Shown: positions 50,201-62,400, numbered from the stretch's first letter. The stretch is 64,000 nt of DNA from Datnioides undecimradiatus (GCA_008933995.1 WARS01000013.1:11791808-11855807), one strand, 5' to 3'. Notes: generated by a model from the letters alone, not told the origin. Program-made: numbers and translations.

Positions 50201-51232
50201 CCCCACATTAGTCCTCTGCAAACTCTTAATCACTCAGTGGGGGCTCAGCACTTTCTGTACTTTGTTGCCCAAGCAAACTTTCCCAGGGAAGGGGGAAAAA
50301 TGCATGAAACAGAGCCCAAACATCTATGTAACCAAACATCCAGCTGCCACCATGTCCAGCTGGCCTTCAGCTCTACACAGCAAAAGGAGAGAACAAGGTT
50401 CAAGCAAACAGACATACAGCAGATCATGTGTCATAAAACGTGTGAGTGTTGGAGAGCTTTTGTGTCCTCCTCTTCCTGGTATCCTGGACAAATTCTGCTT
50501 ATAGACAATGTATCCAAGGTCCACCATTGGGTATATATAAATATCTGACAAGAGCAATGGCACAAAGTTTTCTCGCACTTTCAAGCCTGCAGGTTTAAAA
50601 ACTGCAAGCCAGTCACTTAAACAGAGGTGACGTCATCGCCAGTACGCATGTAAAAACAACAACAATAACGATGACAGCCATGGTATAAAATCCAAAACAC
50701 TTAAAGTATATATAGCAGACATTAGACGTGAAGGCTTATCAGGCTTTGATAAGACACTGAGTGCTTACTAGAAAGTCGTAAAAACAACACGGAGCTACGC
50801 GGACCGTCTTCCAAAAACAAGCACGGACAGAAGTCTCGTGATTGATGTGGAGTTGCAAAGCAAAGCAAAGCAAAAGAAAACATGTTTACAATCTGCGTCT
50901 TGTGAAATGCCCACAGCTCCGTGACACTGGCTTTCATCTGTCCACACGGTGACACGACGTGACATTTAAGCCGAGAAGGAAATGTGTCAATCGAAGCCAT
51001 TTTAGTCACGAGACATTTCTGTAAATACCAACAGTTGCTCGAGGACCAAAAACTAATGCCACAAAAAGCTAGTGTCTCTCCACACCGGAACACTTCAATC
51101 TGCACTCAACACAAAACAAAGATATGTCGACAACGTTTAGCAAACAACGGTGGATACCGAGAAACACTGCAGCACTTAGTTGTGGTTACCTGTTGCTATT
51201 GGGCCCTCTGGTTTTCTGCTTATTATCATCAT
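43508..51232 (-). CDS. dyrk3: Dual-specificity tyrosine-phosphorylation-regulated kinase 3, 6 coding exons, 603 aa
   Basis: DYRK-family kinase. The family autophosphorylates on tyrosine, then phosphorylates Ser/Thr. DYRK3 is known for dissolving membraneless condensates and controlling mTORC1. The join is 51232-51190, 49008-48899, 45503-45298, 45196-44893, 44765-44349 and 44239-43508, totalling 1812 nt with consistent phases. Visible features are the N-terminal GDGLYDSYM block, the DYRK-homology box around [13 protein letters not shown] (174-186), glycine loop [10 protein letters not shown] (222-231), ATP lysine K246, HCDLKPEN with D343, and DFG at 363-365. The activation-loop YTY is at 375-377 with Y377 as the expected autophosphorylation site, and the C-terminus is [21 protein letters not shown] and INSKG favour DYRK3 over DYRK2, as does the mapkapk2/rassf5 neighbourhood. 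Human DYRK3 is 588 aa. Confidence 0.93.
44349..44765 (-). CDS. dyrk3: dyrk3 coding exon 5
   Basis: Residues 222-360, the kinase N-lobe and catalytic loop, from [18 protein letters not shown] to RSGIK. It holds K246 and D343. Acceptor CTCTTTAG, donor GTAGGA. Most of it is almost identical to DYRK2/3, so this exon alone would not separate the paralogues. Confidence 0.95.
44893..45196 (-). CDS. dyrk3: dyrk3 coding exon 4
   Basis: Residues 120-221. A Ser/Gly-rich linker leads to [20 protein letters not shown], then the DYRK-homology box and the [17 protein letters not shown] entry into the kinase domain. Acceptor TTGTCACAG, donor GTGAGA; ends in phase 0. Confidence 0.93.
45298..45503 (-). CDS. 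dyrk3: dyrk3 coding exon 3
   Basis: Residues 52-119 and part of S120. It carries [20 protein letters not shown], equivalent to the GGEMKVEQLF segment of human DYRK3, followed by a Ser/Thr-rich disordered stretch. The acceptor TCTAATAG is weak in pyrimidines. The donor is GTAAGA. Confidence 0.87.
46739..46777. repeat. Perfect inverted repeat, 15-bp arms, 9-bp loop
   Basis: AGCTCCACGGGGCAG is followed after CATAGCAAT by its exact complement, CTGCCCCGTGGAGCT. It is GC-rich within AT-rich intron, so the stem would be stable. Confidence 0.92.
47298..47336. repeat. Near-perfect palindrome, 19-bp arms, 1-bp centre
   Basis: CTCCGCCCTCTGTATTACC, a T centre, then the exact complement ending GGGCGGAG. 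All 19 pairs match. It could extrude as a cruciform or fold as RNA in the intron, and lies 521 bp from the other palindrome. Confidence 0.93.
48899..49008 (-). CDS. dyrk3: dyrk3 coding exon 2
   Basis: Residues 16-51, [20 protein letters not shown] then [16 protein letters not shown]. It aligns with LGDGVYDTFM in human DYRK3, including the proline run that follows. Acceptor CTTTCAG, donor GTGAGT. Without exon 1, translation could begin at M26. Confidence 0.85.
49009..51189 (-). other. dyrk3: dyrk3 intron 1
   Basis: A 2.2 kb intron between the tiny first coding exon and exon 2. No other feature recognised. Short CA/CG alternation at 50145-50182. Confidence 0.7.
51190..51232 (-). CDS. dyrk3: dyrk3 coding exon 1
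   Basis: Encodes 14 residues, [14 protein letters not shown], plus one base, ending at donor GTAACC (51189). The phase joins exactly to exon 2 to give A15-RHGDGLYDS. In this frame a TAG lies upstream at about 51320 with no ATG between it and the tandem ATG ATG, which supports this start. It rests on phase and position, because human isoforms have unrelated N-termini here. Confidence 0.7.
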
Positions 51233-52200
51233 TATTGCATTTAATATGTGATGCCAGCATCCGAAGTAACAACAAAAAAAAACCCGATTCTTTTTTTTTG
51301 AAAGTGGAAAAATTTCAAACTAGAGTCACGTTGCAAACTTAGCTACCAGCATTTATAACTTTGCAGTGTCTGATGGAGAAAAGTCCGGGAGCCCTTGAGT
51401 TGTGGTTTCGGTTGAACTAGTTTATGTTTTTCTCCTTGTGATTATCTGTCTTTTTTGGCTTCAGACTGTAATTTATCCTTGTTTTATGAAAAAAAAAAAA
51501 AACACACACACAGGGTTGTGCAGTCGGTGTGTTGCTCACACACTCGCCCTGGCTAACATTAGCCTTGGCTGCAGTTCGTAAAAACCTGAGCAGGCGGTGG
51601 GGGGGTCGGTTCCCTTCAGTTAGCTAGCCAGCTAGCTCGCACAGCCACAAAAACAGTCGTCCGGCCGGGAGCCGCTCCCTCTGTTAAAAATAGTTTGAGT
51701 CCAAATGTTGCAGCTTGGTGGTCTGACCCGTGTGCCCCTCGCCTTTCTCTGTCTGTGCAATGTGTGGATCCAGAGCACCATTCCCGTGCTTATTCCCGGT
51801 TTGTAGTTAGCAAAACAGCAATGCTAGCGCTCGTTGAACCCCCGGGATTTTTGTCCTCCTTCGGGACAGCTTGGGGCTCCTGCGCTCGTCTTTGGGGACG
51901 GCTAGCCAAAATAATGGGCTAGCTCGCTAGCTGCGCTCGAGCCCCGTGTTGACTGCAGAAACAACCGGGGCATCGTCTTCTCGGGAAAAAAACCCTTCAC
52001 CTGTGCTCAGTGCAATAAAGCGGCAGCGTTTAATCCGTCTTCTCTGCGGTACGAGTATCTTATCCGCTGCAGCTGTGTGTTGTTGCTAAGGGCGTCTTCA
52101 CTGAGCCTGGTGGAGTCAGCAGGCGGACAGAGGGAGGGAGAGGGGCGGGGCTTAGCGAGCATCCAGACAACAGGCAGACGGGCGCCCCGCAGCGTCTAAC
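51233..52200 (-). promoter_or_regulatory. dyrk3: dyrk3 5' UTR and GC-rich promoter region
   Basis: GC- and CpG-rich compared with the flanks, especially 51540-52200. A GC box lies at 52142-52151. A donor-like CACAG/GTGAAG on the minus strand at about 52001 could end an untranslated exon. No start codon in phase precedes it. Exact transcription start not visible. Confidence 0.55.
52142..52151. promoter_or_regulatory. GC box (Sp/KLF site)
   Basis: GGGGCGGGGC on the plus strand, inside the CpG-rich region upstream of dyrk3. Confidence 0.5.
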
Positions 52201-54530
52201 TGGAGTCCCTGCGTGGAACCCGGCAAGAACGTGCTCAAGCAGTACACTGCTAACCTCATTATAAATCTCCTAACATTATTAAACGTGAATTATATTCCCA
52301 CTTGTGGAAAGTCTTTCTGGGTGTTGAGTCATTAATGACCATTAAGGTCATTAATAAAAAAAGTAATATTTGACGGTACTATCAGTTAAATATGTTTAAA
52401 ACATTCCCAAACGGTTCAACGTGGTAATAAGCATTAAGTCTGCAGAGAAAAGTTAGTAATATTATAATAGGGTAATACTAAAAATAACCCAAGTCCCATG
52501 GCCGTAAATGTTAATATCTTAAATTCATTTTGATCCCCGTTCTTTCTGCATCGTTTTCGCGAGGATCAGAGGGTCAAACAGCAATATTTGCTCCTGAACT
52601 GCTCCTTAAAGCAGTTCATAATCAACTTATTGATTAACCGTTAATATGGCAATTTGTTACCACTTATAAACCCTCTGCAATGTGGTATCAATTCTAGAAA
52701 TCTGAATGTTTGCAGGAGCATGTTTGAGACACAAAGGGCAAAGTAGAGCTGAGACAATTACTCGATTTATTCATTAGTCCTAAATAAGTCCTGTCCAAAG
52801 TGTCAAAATTACTGGATGGGACTTGGAGCTGGTGTGTTTTTGGTTTGTTTGGGGTTTTTTTGTGTGTGTTTGTTTTTTTAGTTATCTTGACTGTTGGCTT
52901 TTGATGTGATTGTGAGTGTTTTGACATTTTATAAACCAAACAATTTCTTGGGAAAATAAAACAAATAAATTAACAAATAATGAAAATAACCACTAGTTGC
53001 GAACCAAAGGGCTAAGAAGACCTATCCTGTGGCCCACGCAGTGATGGTGGTGGTGGTCACTTAACTTGGCATACCCTGTCAGGAAAACTAAACTGTGGAC
53101 TGAAACTGGAGAGGGTATGGAGATCTATACAGGTCTGGATATAGTTAGGGGCAGGGCAGAGGACAGACTAAATACAGATAGTGATACATGCTGGCCAGAG
53201 AGTGATGCTAATCTTAGCTCTTTCTCAGAGGTGAGAAGAGGGCTCTGTCTATATTTGCTGCCATAAATAAGCATACTGACACAGTTTCAGATGGCCCTCT
53301 GGGCAGCGGCCAGCATTTAAGGCCAGCTTGGCCATGCTGATTATTCTTAGATGGTGGTGTATAGAGAGAGTAGGGTGACAATGCCTATAAACTGATCTGC
53401 TTATTGCACTTTCCTCTCAAAAGAGTTCAAGGTGTAAGTGTGTGGACCAGGCGGTGCTCTAATCAGAGGCCAATGAATTTACAACCACAGCAAGAGATGG
53501 GACCAGGTGCAGAGCTACCTATAGGTCCTTCTGGGGGTTGGGGGTTCTGGCTGTTTTTGGTCTCACAGACTGTGACAGACACTGACACCTGTGGCTTTAT
53601 TGGCCTAACACCTAATTTTTAAGGCCCTATGAGATTAGAATTCACCTAACATCAACAATATTGGGTAAAGTATTGTGTAAAACCATGCCATGGGAAAATG
53701 TGTTATAATGTGGAGCATACCATTAGTCAGACCGAATATCAGACCCATACATGCATCTGTGCACACACACACACAGCTTTCAGTGTGCATATTAAGATAG
53801 TCACTGCAGTTTAGAAGATGTACTGCCACCTGCTGGTGATTTGAAATACAGGCTAGCATCTGTAGATGAAAACGTGAGACACAGAGCTCAGCGCTTTCTA
53901 CTAGGGTCATGTCTGGACATCACACTACACTCAAATCACCTCTGCAATTGATGGTGCACATTCCTCTCTCTTATTATATATGAAAAAATAAGTAAATCTC
54001 AGAAACACTAAACAGAGTCATCTGTTTACTATATGGTGATGATGTGCTCATAACAAAGGCAATAACAGCAAATTATTGATTCCTCTGCAGCAGTTCTCAC
54101 TGCACTGGTTGGTTGGAATTCAGTGTCCAGTTTAAAGAAATGTTTGTTGCAGAGACACAGAAGTGAAACTAGTGTCAGTTCTCTTTATTGTTCATAACCT
54201 TTACTAGCAAAGGTAAAACTGAGACATTTTTTCTGTGTTTCTTCTATCCAGTGCTTCATAGTCTTTTGAAAAATACAGGCTCTGTGTGAAAAATATTTTA
54301 TGTAATGTATAAAAGCATAGATAAAGGAATCTATTTGGCTTAAGTTAGAGATGAAGATGTAAATGCTGGGAACCCATTTAACCCACATGAAGTTGAGATA
54401 CACTGAAATATGAGACAACTTAAAATGGAGAAGAGGTACCTCAGGTAATGTTTAATACTGCTGCATGGCGTTCAGAGAATCCGCATCAGAGCCAGAAACA
54501 CGAGAATATGAGAGTGTTTCAATAAAGGGA
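52201..54530. other. Intergenic interval between rassf5 and dyrk3
   Basis: No coding blocks recognised on either strand. In mammals EIF2D occupies this slot; nothing here resembles it. Minus AATAAA hexamers at 53596-53601 and 54184-54189 could belong to rassf5 if its 3' UTR is very long. Confidence 0.6.
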
Positions 54531-54537
54531 TGACCTT

Positions 54538-54543
54538 TTTATT
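54538..54543 (-). terminator. rassf5: Candidate distal polyadenylation signal of rassf5
   Basis: Minus-strand AATAAA about 2.27 kb past the rassf5 stop. Without transcripts it is only one of several candidates. Confidence 0.25.
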
Positions 54544-55238
54544 TCATTTTCATATTCTGTACAGTTCTACTGCTAAATTTATACACACTTATTCAATTAA
54601 AACAAAATACATTGCAAAAAGCATCAAGTCTTAACATCCTTGACATATGGATGAGGTGGACCATGAAATAAATAACACACGCACACATAAGCACTCACAC
54701 ACAAAGGGTTTTCTGGAAAGACATGTGTTAAGGGTAGAGGGGAAAAAGAAAAATGACATAAATAACATACACCACCCATGAAATACAGATTTGAACACAT
54801 GCAAAAGCACCCATCCATACACTCAGGCACCTGTGTGCTACAAAACACCTATAGATACACAGGGGCACATGAAACAAAAGGCACTGCCAGCAGGAACAGC
54901 TTGGGCTTCAGGTGGTGGAGTTAAAGAACTGAAATAAGTTTGGGTTGGCTGAGAAGCATGTGCTTATGGACAACGGGCCTCATTTATCAGTATTTCTATC
55001 ATATTAAATAAAAGATGGGTGTATAGAAAATACACTAAATGCTTTGGTTAAATGTATTAATTTCATGATTCATGCATGCCAGATATCGTTTCCAAAACAA
55101 CATGATTTGTAGTTGTAATGTATTATATATTACATATGCACTCCATTTTTAATACTGGATAAGTGAGGTCCAATGAGGGTGTGCTGATGACACACTCATG
55201 ACAAAACTCTATTCACATCTTTCTCACTGCCCCAAATG

Positions 55239-55240
<2 letters not shown>

Positions 55241-55287
<47 letters not shown>
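55241..55287. repeat. (CA)n microsatellite
   Basis: About 23 uninterrupted CA units followed by CATA units, downstream of rassf5. Confidence 0.95.
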
Positions 55288-55292
<5 letters not shown>

Positions 55293-56460
55293 TACATATA
55301 AACACACACCCCAACCAGTAGGAATGGTAACATAAGAATATTAATATTCACTGTAGTAACAACAAAGTTAAACCTTGTCACTCTTTTCCAGTGTCTACAT
55401 AATACATATTCATTGCAAACACATCATTGGTACATCATAGTCATTATGATGTATTCTATATATTTTTGTTGTTTTTTGGGTGGAAGGTGGGGGAGATAAA
55501 AGAGCCATTCAGTGACCTGCATCTTTGTGTGCAAAAACAGAAGCTGCTTTCATTTTTACATACACCACTTTTAATAAGATAAACTTCCAAAATCCCTTTA
55601 AAAATCCTTTCTAAAGATCTTTCCCTCTAAACTTTGGTGTAGAAATCCTCTCACATTCAAATGCAACCCATATACAAGAGCAGTGTAAGATCACTTTCAC
55701 AATAAAGTGTAAAACCTGCAAAGGTATACGTGGATTGCTTTGCTCAGTAGGTTTCATCTGCGGGTGGAGTTCATGCTAGGATGGTCGGATCAGAATTTGG
55801 GAACGAGCGATGAAATCACAGTTAACATCTGGTTTGTATGTGAGGAACGGACTGGCATTGCCCACAGCACCTTCACAGACATGTCTTTGTGTGGTGCTGA
55901 AGGAGAGATAAAAGGGGAGAAAAAGCTGAAATAATGGGCAAAGTGCACTCAAATGGGCTGCCGTAAATTTGGAATTTGGTTTCTTTCCTCCTTTAGGTTT
56001 TCTTTCCTTTCTCAACATGTGCTCCCTGAGAAAAACCAGAGAATGGATCTCACGCTCTTATCTTTCCATTCCTTCTGCTTCTAGCATCCAAAGCAAAATG
56101 CAGCGTTGTGCCTCCGACCCTGACCATTTGAACACCTCCACACATCTTCTACTCCAGCAGAAAAATAATACATCCGGTGATAAAGTTATACATCAAATTC
56201 AAGATTCAAGAAAAAAAACAACCAGTGTGATTGTCCTTCCATCCAAAAGAGATGCTGAAAAAAGTATTCATGCCTTCTGTTTAACTTCTAACTCTATGTG
56301 CAGGGGGGGTGAGCTGAGAGAAACTCATGCATAAGTAACACTTGCAGTAGCAGCAGCAGCAGTAGCAGAAGAAGAAGGAATCTTATAAAAACACCATTTC
56401 CGATGTTTAAATCAGTCCCAAATGAGTTTTCAAGTTGGAGTTTCAGATCTTGCTGTGTTC

Positions 56461-56483
56461 TGTGTGTGTGTGTGTGTGTGTGT
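56461..56483. repeat. (TG)n microsatellite
   Basis: About 11 TG units within the probable rassf5 3' UTR. Confidence 0.9.
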
Positions 56484-56812
56484 CCTTGGCAACAAAAACA
56501 CTACTTGTCCAATCGGCTAGAAGACCACACACCCTGTAGCCTTTTACATAGCTTTCAACCCATGACACTCTCCTCAGGAAGTCGATGTATGAAGGTGATG
56601 GTGGTGTGTGGGGAGAGGGCCTTTTATGCGTCCTGAGAAAGGGTATGCATCTGTGCGTGAGTGTACTGTATGTTTGGGTATATATGTGGAGGGTGGAGAC
56701 AAGTCTAGAGCTCTGGCTCCTGTCTGTAAATAGATAGCAGGGGCATTGAAGGGGGTCAAAGGGTTAGTCTCTCCCTGGGTTGAGGCCATAAGGTAGCAGG
56801 TGAGGGGTGGGG

Positions 56813-56956
56813 TCAGGGGACATGTTGTTGTAGGGCCTGTTCTAGTTTCTGTCGGTACATAGCATATTTTTGCTCCACTGCCCGCAAACGCTCCGACTCC
56901 TCTTTGTTCAGGATTACCAGGAAGTTTTGTAACTCAGGTACAGAGAATGCATGCCA
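56813..56956 (-). CDS. rassf5: rassf5 coding exon 5 (SARAH domain, terminal)
   Basis: Residues 238-284 and stop TGA at 56815-56813. WHAFSVPELQNFLVILNKEE opens the SARAH helix and KYAMYRQKLEQALQQ continues it. Human RASSF5 has WDAFSIPELQNFL. Acceptor TCCGACAG. Confidence 0.93.
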   Translation of the reverse strand, partial: WHAFSVPELQNFLVILNKEESERLRAVEQKYAMYRQKLEQALQQHVP

Positions 56957-59465
56957 CTGTCGGAGAAAAGAAAAAAAACAAATTGGTATGCCATTGAGAA
57001 AAGTTGCTTTTTGCAGCTGTCAGACCATCGATAGTGTATCAAAAAGTCATTTTAGGGGTAAAATACGACTTCAAAATTGAATTGTAAAAGAAATGAAGTA
57101 CCATTAATACATAAAATCTGTGCGTGTGAACTTGTGTGTGATTTCTCACCTCCACCTCTCCAGTCTCATTCTCCTTAAGGACAAAGGTGAGGTGCTCTGG
57201 ATCTGGCCCTGCTATCAACCTCAGAAGAAGAGGACGTTCACACAGAGCAAGCTTCTGGAATAGATCTGCAGGTGGCAAAAAAGCATAAAGAAAAACATAT
57301 AATTTATATATTTCATTCAGATTTTTCCTTACATATGTTTTTTTGTCACTGAGTGTGTTTTCCTCACCCTGTCCATCACGATGTGTCTGCCTGTACAATG
57401 CAAACTTGCAGGGATTGTCCAACACCATGAACTTCTTCAGCAAACCCTGGATGACTTCTCTGGTGGTGGTCAGAGAGGTGATGTGGAGCTGCTTCACACA
57501 GTGGGATGGTAGGTAGAAGGATGTTCTCTTTTCACTCTGTCCACAGTCTGTCTCTTCATGGCATCTTGGCGCCGCTTGATTGTGGCCACCTGTCTGTCTG
57601 GAAGCTCCATCTGAGCCTGCTGCCTGCATATCGGGGACTGTGACTGGTCTACTGAGCCTCAGGTGGACCTTAATGAAGCCTGTGTATAATCCATCTAAAG
57701 CCTAGAACATGAACCAAAGAAGACAGAGACAGTAAGTAGAGTGGAGGCAGATTTCAGAAATAGTTTGACATTTTGGGTAATACATTTGCTGTCATGGCGA
57801 GATTAGATTTTAAGGTTGATACTACTCTTATGTATGTATGGTAGGATGTAGAGACTGCCAGCTGACAGTTAGCAGTTATCATAGTACAACTAGCATGGCT
57901 CCGTCCAAAGATAACCACAGAAAGAGTCTGGCACATAACCCAGTGAATAACCAAAACATCTCTTTTCCACCCCACTTCAGTTTAAGCGTGAATAAAACCA
58001 ACACGATATTGGCTGTTAATTTGTGCACTATGCAGGTGCCAGTAGAAAGATTTTGAACCTTTTGTACAGAGCTAGGTTAGCTGTTTCCCTCATGTTTCCA
58101 GTCTTTACGTTAGGCTAAGCTAATCAGTTGCAGTTTTTCAACTTTTTCATGTTAGCAAATTTCCAAGCAATGACGTGTATATTCATCAACAACAACAACA
58201 AAACAACAAATATATACATTTTTAATAAAGTTACTTTATTTTAAAGTATCTTTAATGATTACATCAGTGCACATCATTCAGTTGCAGTTGCTTTTCTGAT
58301 TAATTCCCACACACTGACCAAAATAGAAATAGTGCTTTTGTTCCTACTTTTGTACAATCGCGTGCTACATTGTACCAGCTCAATTTCCTGTTTTTTATTC
58401 TATTCTATAATCTATTCATGAAAGCCAGGAAGTTCTGAAAAATCTAGTTTCTCTGTTTGTTTTGACATTATAGTGGTTGGCTGTTTCACAAGCTACAAGA
58501 AGTGTTCAAAACTCACCAGTCTCATGCCATTTTCAGAGACTTGAGCATTATACTCTTCTATCCTTGTCCGCACCTCTTCCTCTGACAGGTCCTTTGTTCT
58601 TCTCTCCTCTTCCTCTTTTGCTTCACTCTGCTATAAGGTGGAGAGAGAAAAGGTGGATCTATTAAAATATCATAGTACTGACAGTGTCAGTGTTTCATTT
58701 TAACCAGCAGATGGTGCTGCTTCCATCGCAAGACCTGTAAAAAAACAAAAAAACAATTGCTCTCTGTTGCTTTGCTCAAGTTTATGGATAGATATCTGAA
58801 GAAAGCAGATTTCATGAGAAACCCTTCAACCCTGCAACCCACTGAAGAACTGACTGACTTGCGGGCATACCAAGTGCCAGCTTTATTGCGTCCTTCCCTT
58901 TGTGGTCTCCCCTTCAATGGCAGCTGCATGTGACAACACCTCCCTCTCCTATCCTCCATCTTTGTCAATCTCAGGAGGAAGAAGCTGCTTCTCTAAATGA
59001 GAGGGATTCTTGCAGACACTACATTATCTCATCCTCCTCAGCGTGGTCACACAACTATGCAGCTCTATGTGGGGACAGGAAATGTTGTGAATGGAGCAAA
59101 TCACACATTCAGCATCACAGCACGAGAATATTGACAGTGCTGCCTCCCTCTCTGTCTCACTCATTTCTCTCTGTGACTTGGAGAACAAGAGGGAGAAACA
59201 GGAAGAGAGAGAGGGGGAGGGAGGGAAGAAAAAGAAATGAATGTAAGAAAGGAGTAGGTGAGGCGGAGGCAGGGAAAGAAGCGAGTAATGATGAAAGAGC
59301 AGCTGCTGAGCCAGCCTTAGCAACACAGAGTTTGACTAGGTTATTTATAGTACAGTGGGATGCATCCTCTCTATCTCACAATAGCTTTTTTTCCCTTCTT
59401 GTGTTCGTTTGCATTTTCTGGGGCAGAGACAGAGAGAGAGGGAGAGAGAGAGAGTGTGTGTATAC

Positions 59466-59498
<33 letters not shown>

Positions 59499-62400
59499 TG
59501 AGAGAGAGAAATAAAAGACAGAAAGAGAGGATGCAGGGCAGGAATTATTTCTGTAGGGGAGTCCTCAGGTTGTGTGATGAAGTCACTGTTTCATTCAATA
59601 CAGATGCAGTGTGCAAGCATGTATGTGTGTCTGTGTGTGCACACATATAGACTGAGGCAACTTGTGTTGATAAACAACAAACACGCACACACACCAAGTC
59701 TACCGTAGCTCATCCTGGCTGACATTCAGCAGAAAGAAGTGACAACATTTTAGCATTTCAATTTTCAAGGCTGATGTCTGGAAGAGGATACTGACTGTGT
59801 ATCTCTTCCACTGTTACCATCAGTCACTCCTGATAGCATGGTGGTCCTGCTATCATGGTATATGTCCATGTTTCAGTGAAGCAGCAGTGAATGCAGCTGA
59901 TGCTGTTATGGTCACTGCATGTCACATATTCAATGATTGAAATTCTTTTTAATTAGGACACAAACACATTTCAATATTCAGCGTTCACAACCGTTGTTCT
60001 GTATCTCCACAGACTCAAACAGAGTAACCACGAGCACTGATCTGATCATCTTCATAGAAAATAAAAACAAATAAAAGTCTGGTGGAGAAACATTCAGTGT
60101 GTTTCATCCAGGGTTCAGAAAAGAATCTGAGGTCATACAGAGGAGTTGACTTGTATCTGAAATTCCTCCAGTGAAAAGAACCTCGCAGGAATTCCTGCGT
60201 TTGTAAGCGAGTTTCTAAATGTATCGGAGGCAGTGCCCTGCCCTCCCTTTCTGCATACCAGTGAGAGTGGACAGGGGACAATGGAGCAGCTTCCGCCCAT
60301 GAGAGTTCCACAAAGTCCTTGGACACAGCCCTGATTGGACCAGATTATGATAGAGCTGACAATCGGCAAGACACAGAGACATGTGAACTGTGTCTGTGGA
60401 GGTGTCAAAAATATGATATGAAAACCATTTACAATTTCATGGTACATCACCAGTTCCAGAGCTCTATTTTTTCTGGTTGGTAAAAAAAGATACTTCATGA
60501 TGCATGTTAAGCACACTGATCTTTTATTTTAATTGTAGGGCCTCTAACATATAAAACATTATGCAAGGTAAAACCGCTGGTGAACATTATGCAGTCAGGT
60601 TTATCATCAGAACTACTGTGGTTTCTTTACAGTCTCCCAGATGTCAAAATATAGCGTATTACATGTAAGTTATCTGATTTTAGGTTAAATCAGCACTTTT
60701 TGTTTTGGTTCTTATTTTGCAGAGAGAGGATTCAAGAGGATTCGGGCAACAATGTACCTGATGACACAGAAGTCATGAGACCAGAGACAACAACTAAAAA
60801 TCAATGCTTACACGTAAAGTGTATTACAAAACAGTAATACAGGTGACAGGGCCAGGCCATGTAATCCAGTTCATGCTATGAATCAGATCATCTTAAGGGT
60901 GTAAGATATCTAGGACTGTTACATAAGGGTCACGCACACATATGTACAGAAACCATGCAGATATGCACACACACACACACCCCCCTCAGGGTGACATGAG
61001 TAAGTGTTGGTGCTCTCACTCTGATGAGATCAGACAGGAGAGGTCATATGACTGCTGCAAAGTAGTCAGTTTAAAACAATGTCCCAAACAATGTCATTAA
61101 CCCAAACTTACCCTTGACTCTGTGTGTGTGTGTGTGCGTGCGTGTGCACAATTGACATCTTGATTCAGGTAACACTAGACCTTAGGATCTATTACAAGCC
61201 AAGACTAAGGACATGAGGAGAGCTGTCAGGGCTAAACTAACAATACGCAGAATTCAAAGCCAGAAGTGTCAACAGAATTCATCATTAACGCATGAATGTG
61301 CATACAGTATTATGTGCCCCACACTTACAAGAGTGCCTCTACTGGGTTAAGTGTCAAGGACCAGAAGCACAATCGAGAACACACACGCTGATTCTATTTC
61401 ACAGCTCAGAGTCCCCTGTGTGCCTAGCCATTCTAGCAGTAAACACACACACGCACACACACAATTACAAGTATAGGTTTTGTGCTCAGAGTTGCATTTA
61501 AGCACTTGCAGCAAAACATACTTTGGTATCAGAAGTAAAGGTAATACATAAATAAAACATCAAATATTTGTTGTGGTATCTTGATTCAACTACATTTTAT
61601 CACATCGCAGTCTGTATAATACACTACTACCAATGTTGTGTTACATGCAGCTTTATACCTTACAGTATGTGTGTATGTGTAAATGTTCTGTCCTTTTTTT
61701 GCTTTCTTTTAGTTTTGATGGTCACCAAAAGCAATGTAATTCATTCATTTTCACTGCATCAATAAACCCACCAGAAAAACTGAACATACCCACTGCTCAT
61801 CACAGTGTAACACACATACGCAAACACACACAAAACACATTAAAGCTGGCTGGCTAATCTGGAGCAAATGGCTCAGCTCTGGAAATAATTTATAAAGAAA
61901 AGGGGATCTGAACTCCTGCTCCACAGTTTTGATAAATGTAAGTATCTCCCCTTGTGACTGAGTACATAAATGCACACATGCATGGAAGAAGACTCAACAC
62001 AGTGACACAGTGTGTTTAATTCCTTAAACACAAAACACACAATAACGTCTCTGTTCACAGGATGCCACACAGATCTTTTGCATATCTCCTTTTCATATTC
62101 AAACACAGGAAAAAGTCCAGGACACTTTCCCTGCAGGGCTTCTTTTAGTGCTCCATGAGAGGACACAACTCAATTACTATCCAGGATGAGGAACTTGTCC
62201 CTCCTATGTATAGCTGACACTACCGCTGCACTGTATGTCAAACCATTTTTCTCTGGCTCTGTAGTGCCAGAGAAATCAGCTCCTTCAGCTGGCAGCCCAG
62301 ACAGGCTAACCCCAATACCCTTCTGTCTAAGCAACCCTAACTCCACACGCTGACAACACACAGCTGGTCAATTATTCAGAGATTATACTTCTCCAAGTCA

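Larger units (their letters stand above)
54544..56812 (-). other. rassf5: Probable rassf5 3' UTR or downstream flank
   Basis: No coding potential. It contains a long CA microsatellite, a TG microsatellite and an AGC/AGA triplet run at about 56344-56377. The region may be transcribed as a long 3' UTR; the end is not determined. Confidence 0.4.

Noticed and set aside
43508-51232. Identification as dyrk2
   Set aside because: The kinase core cannot decide, but [19 protein letters not shown], the [10 protein letters not shown]-terminus and the neighbours fit DYRK3 better.
51950-52200. Possible coding first exon of dyrk3 with donor near 52001
   Set aside because: The only frame entering that donor from an ATG (near 52161) hits a TGA just before the donor. 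At most it is untranslated.
58900-59514. 204-codon plus-strand frame in rassf5 intron 1
   Set aside because: Its second half is GA/GT simple sequence giving RERERE-type peptide; no domain or splice context.
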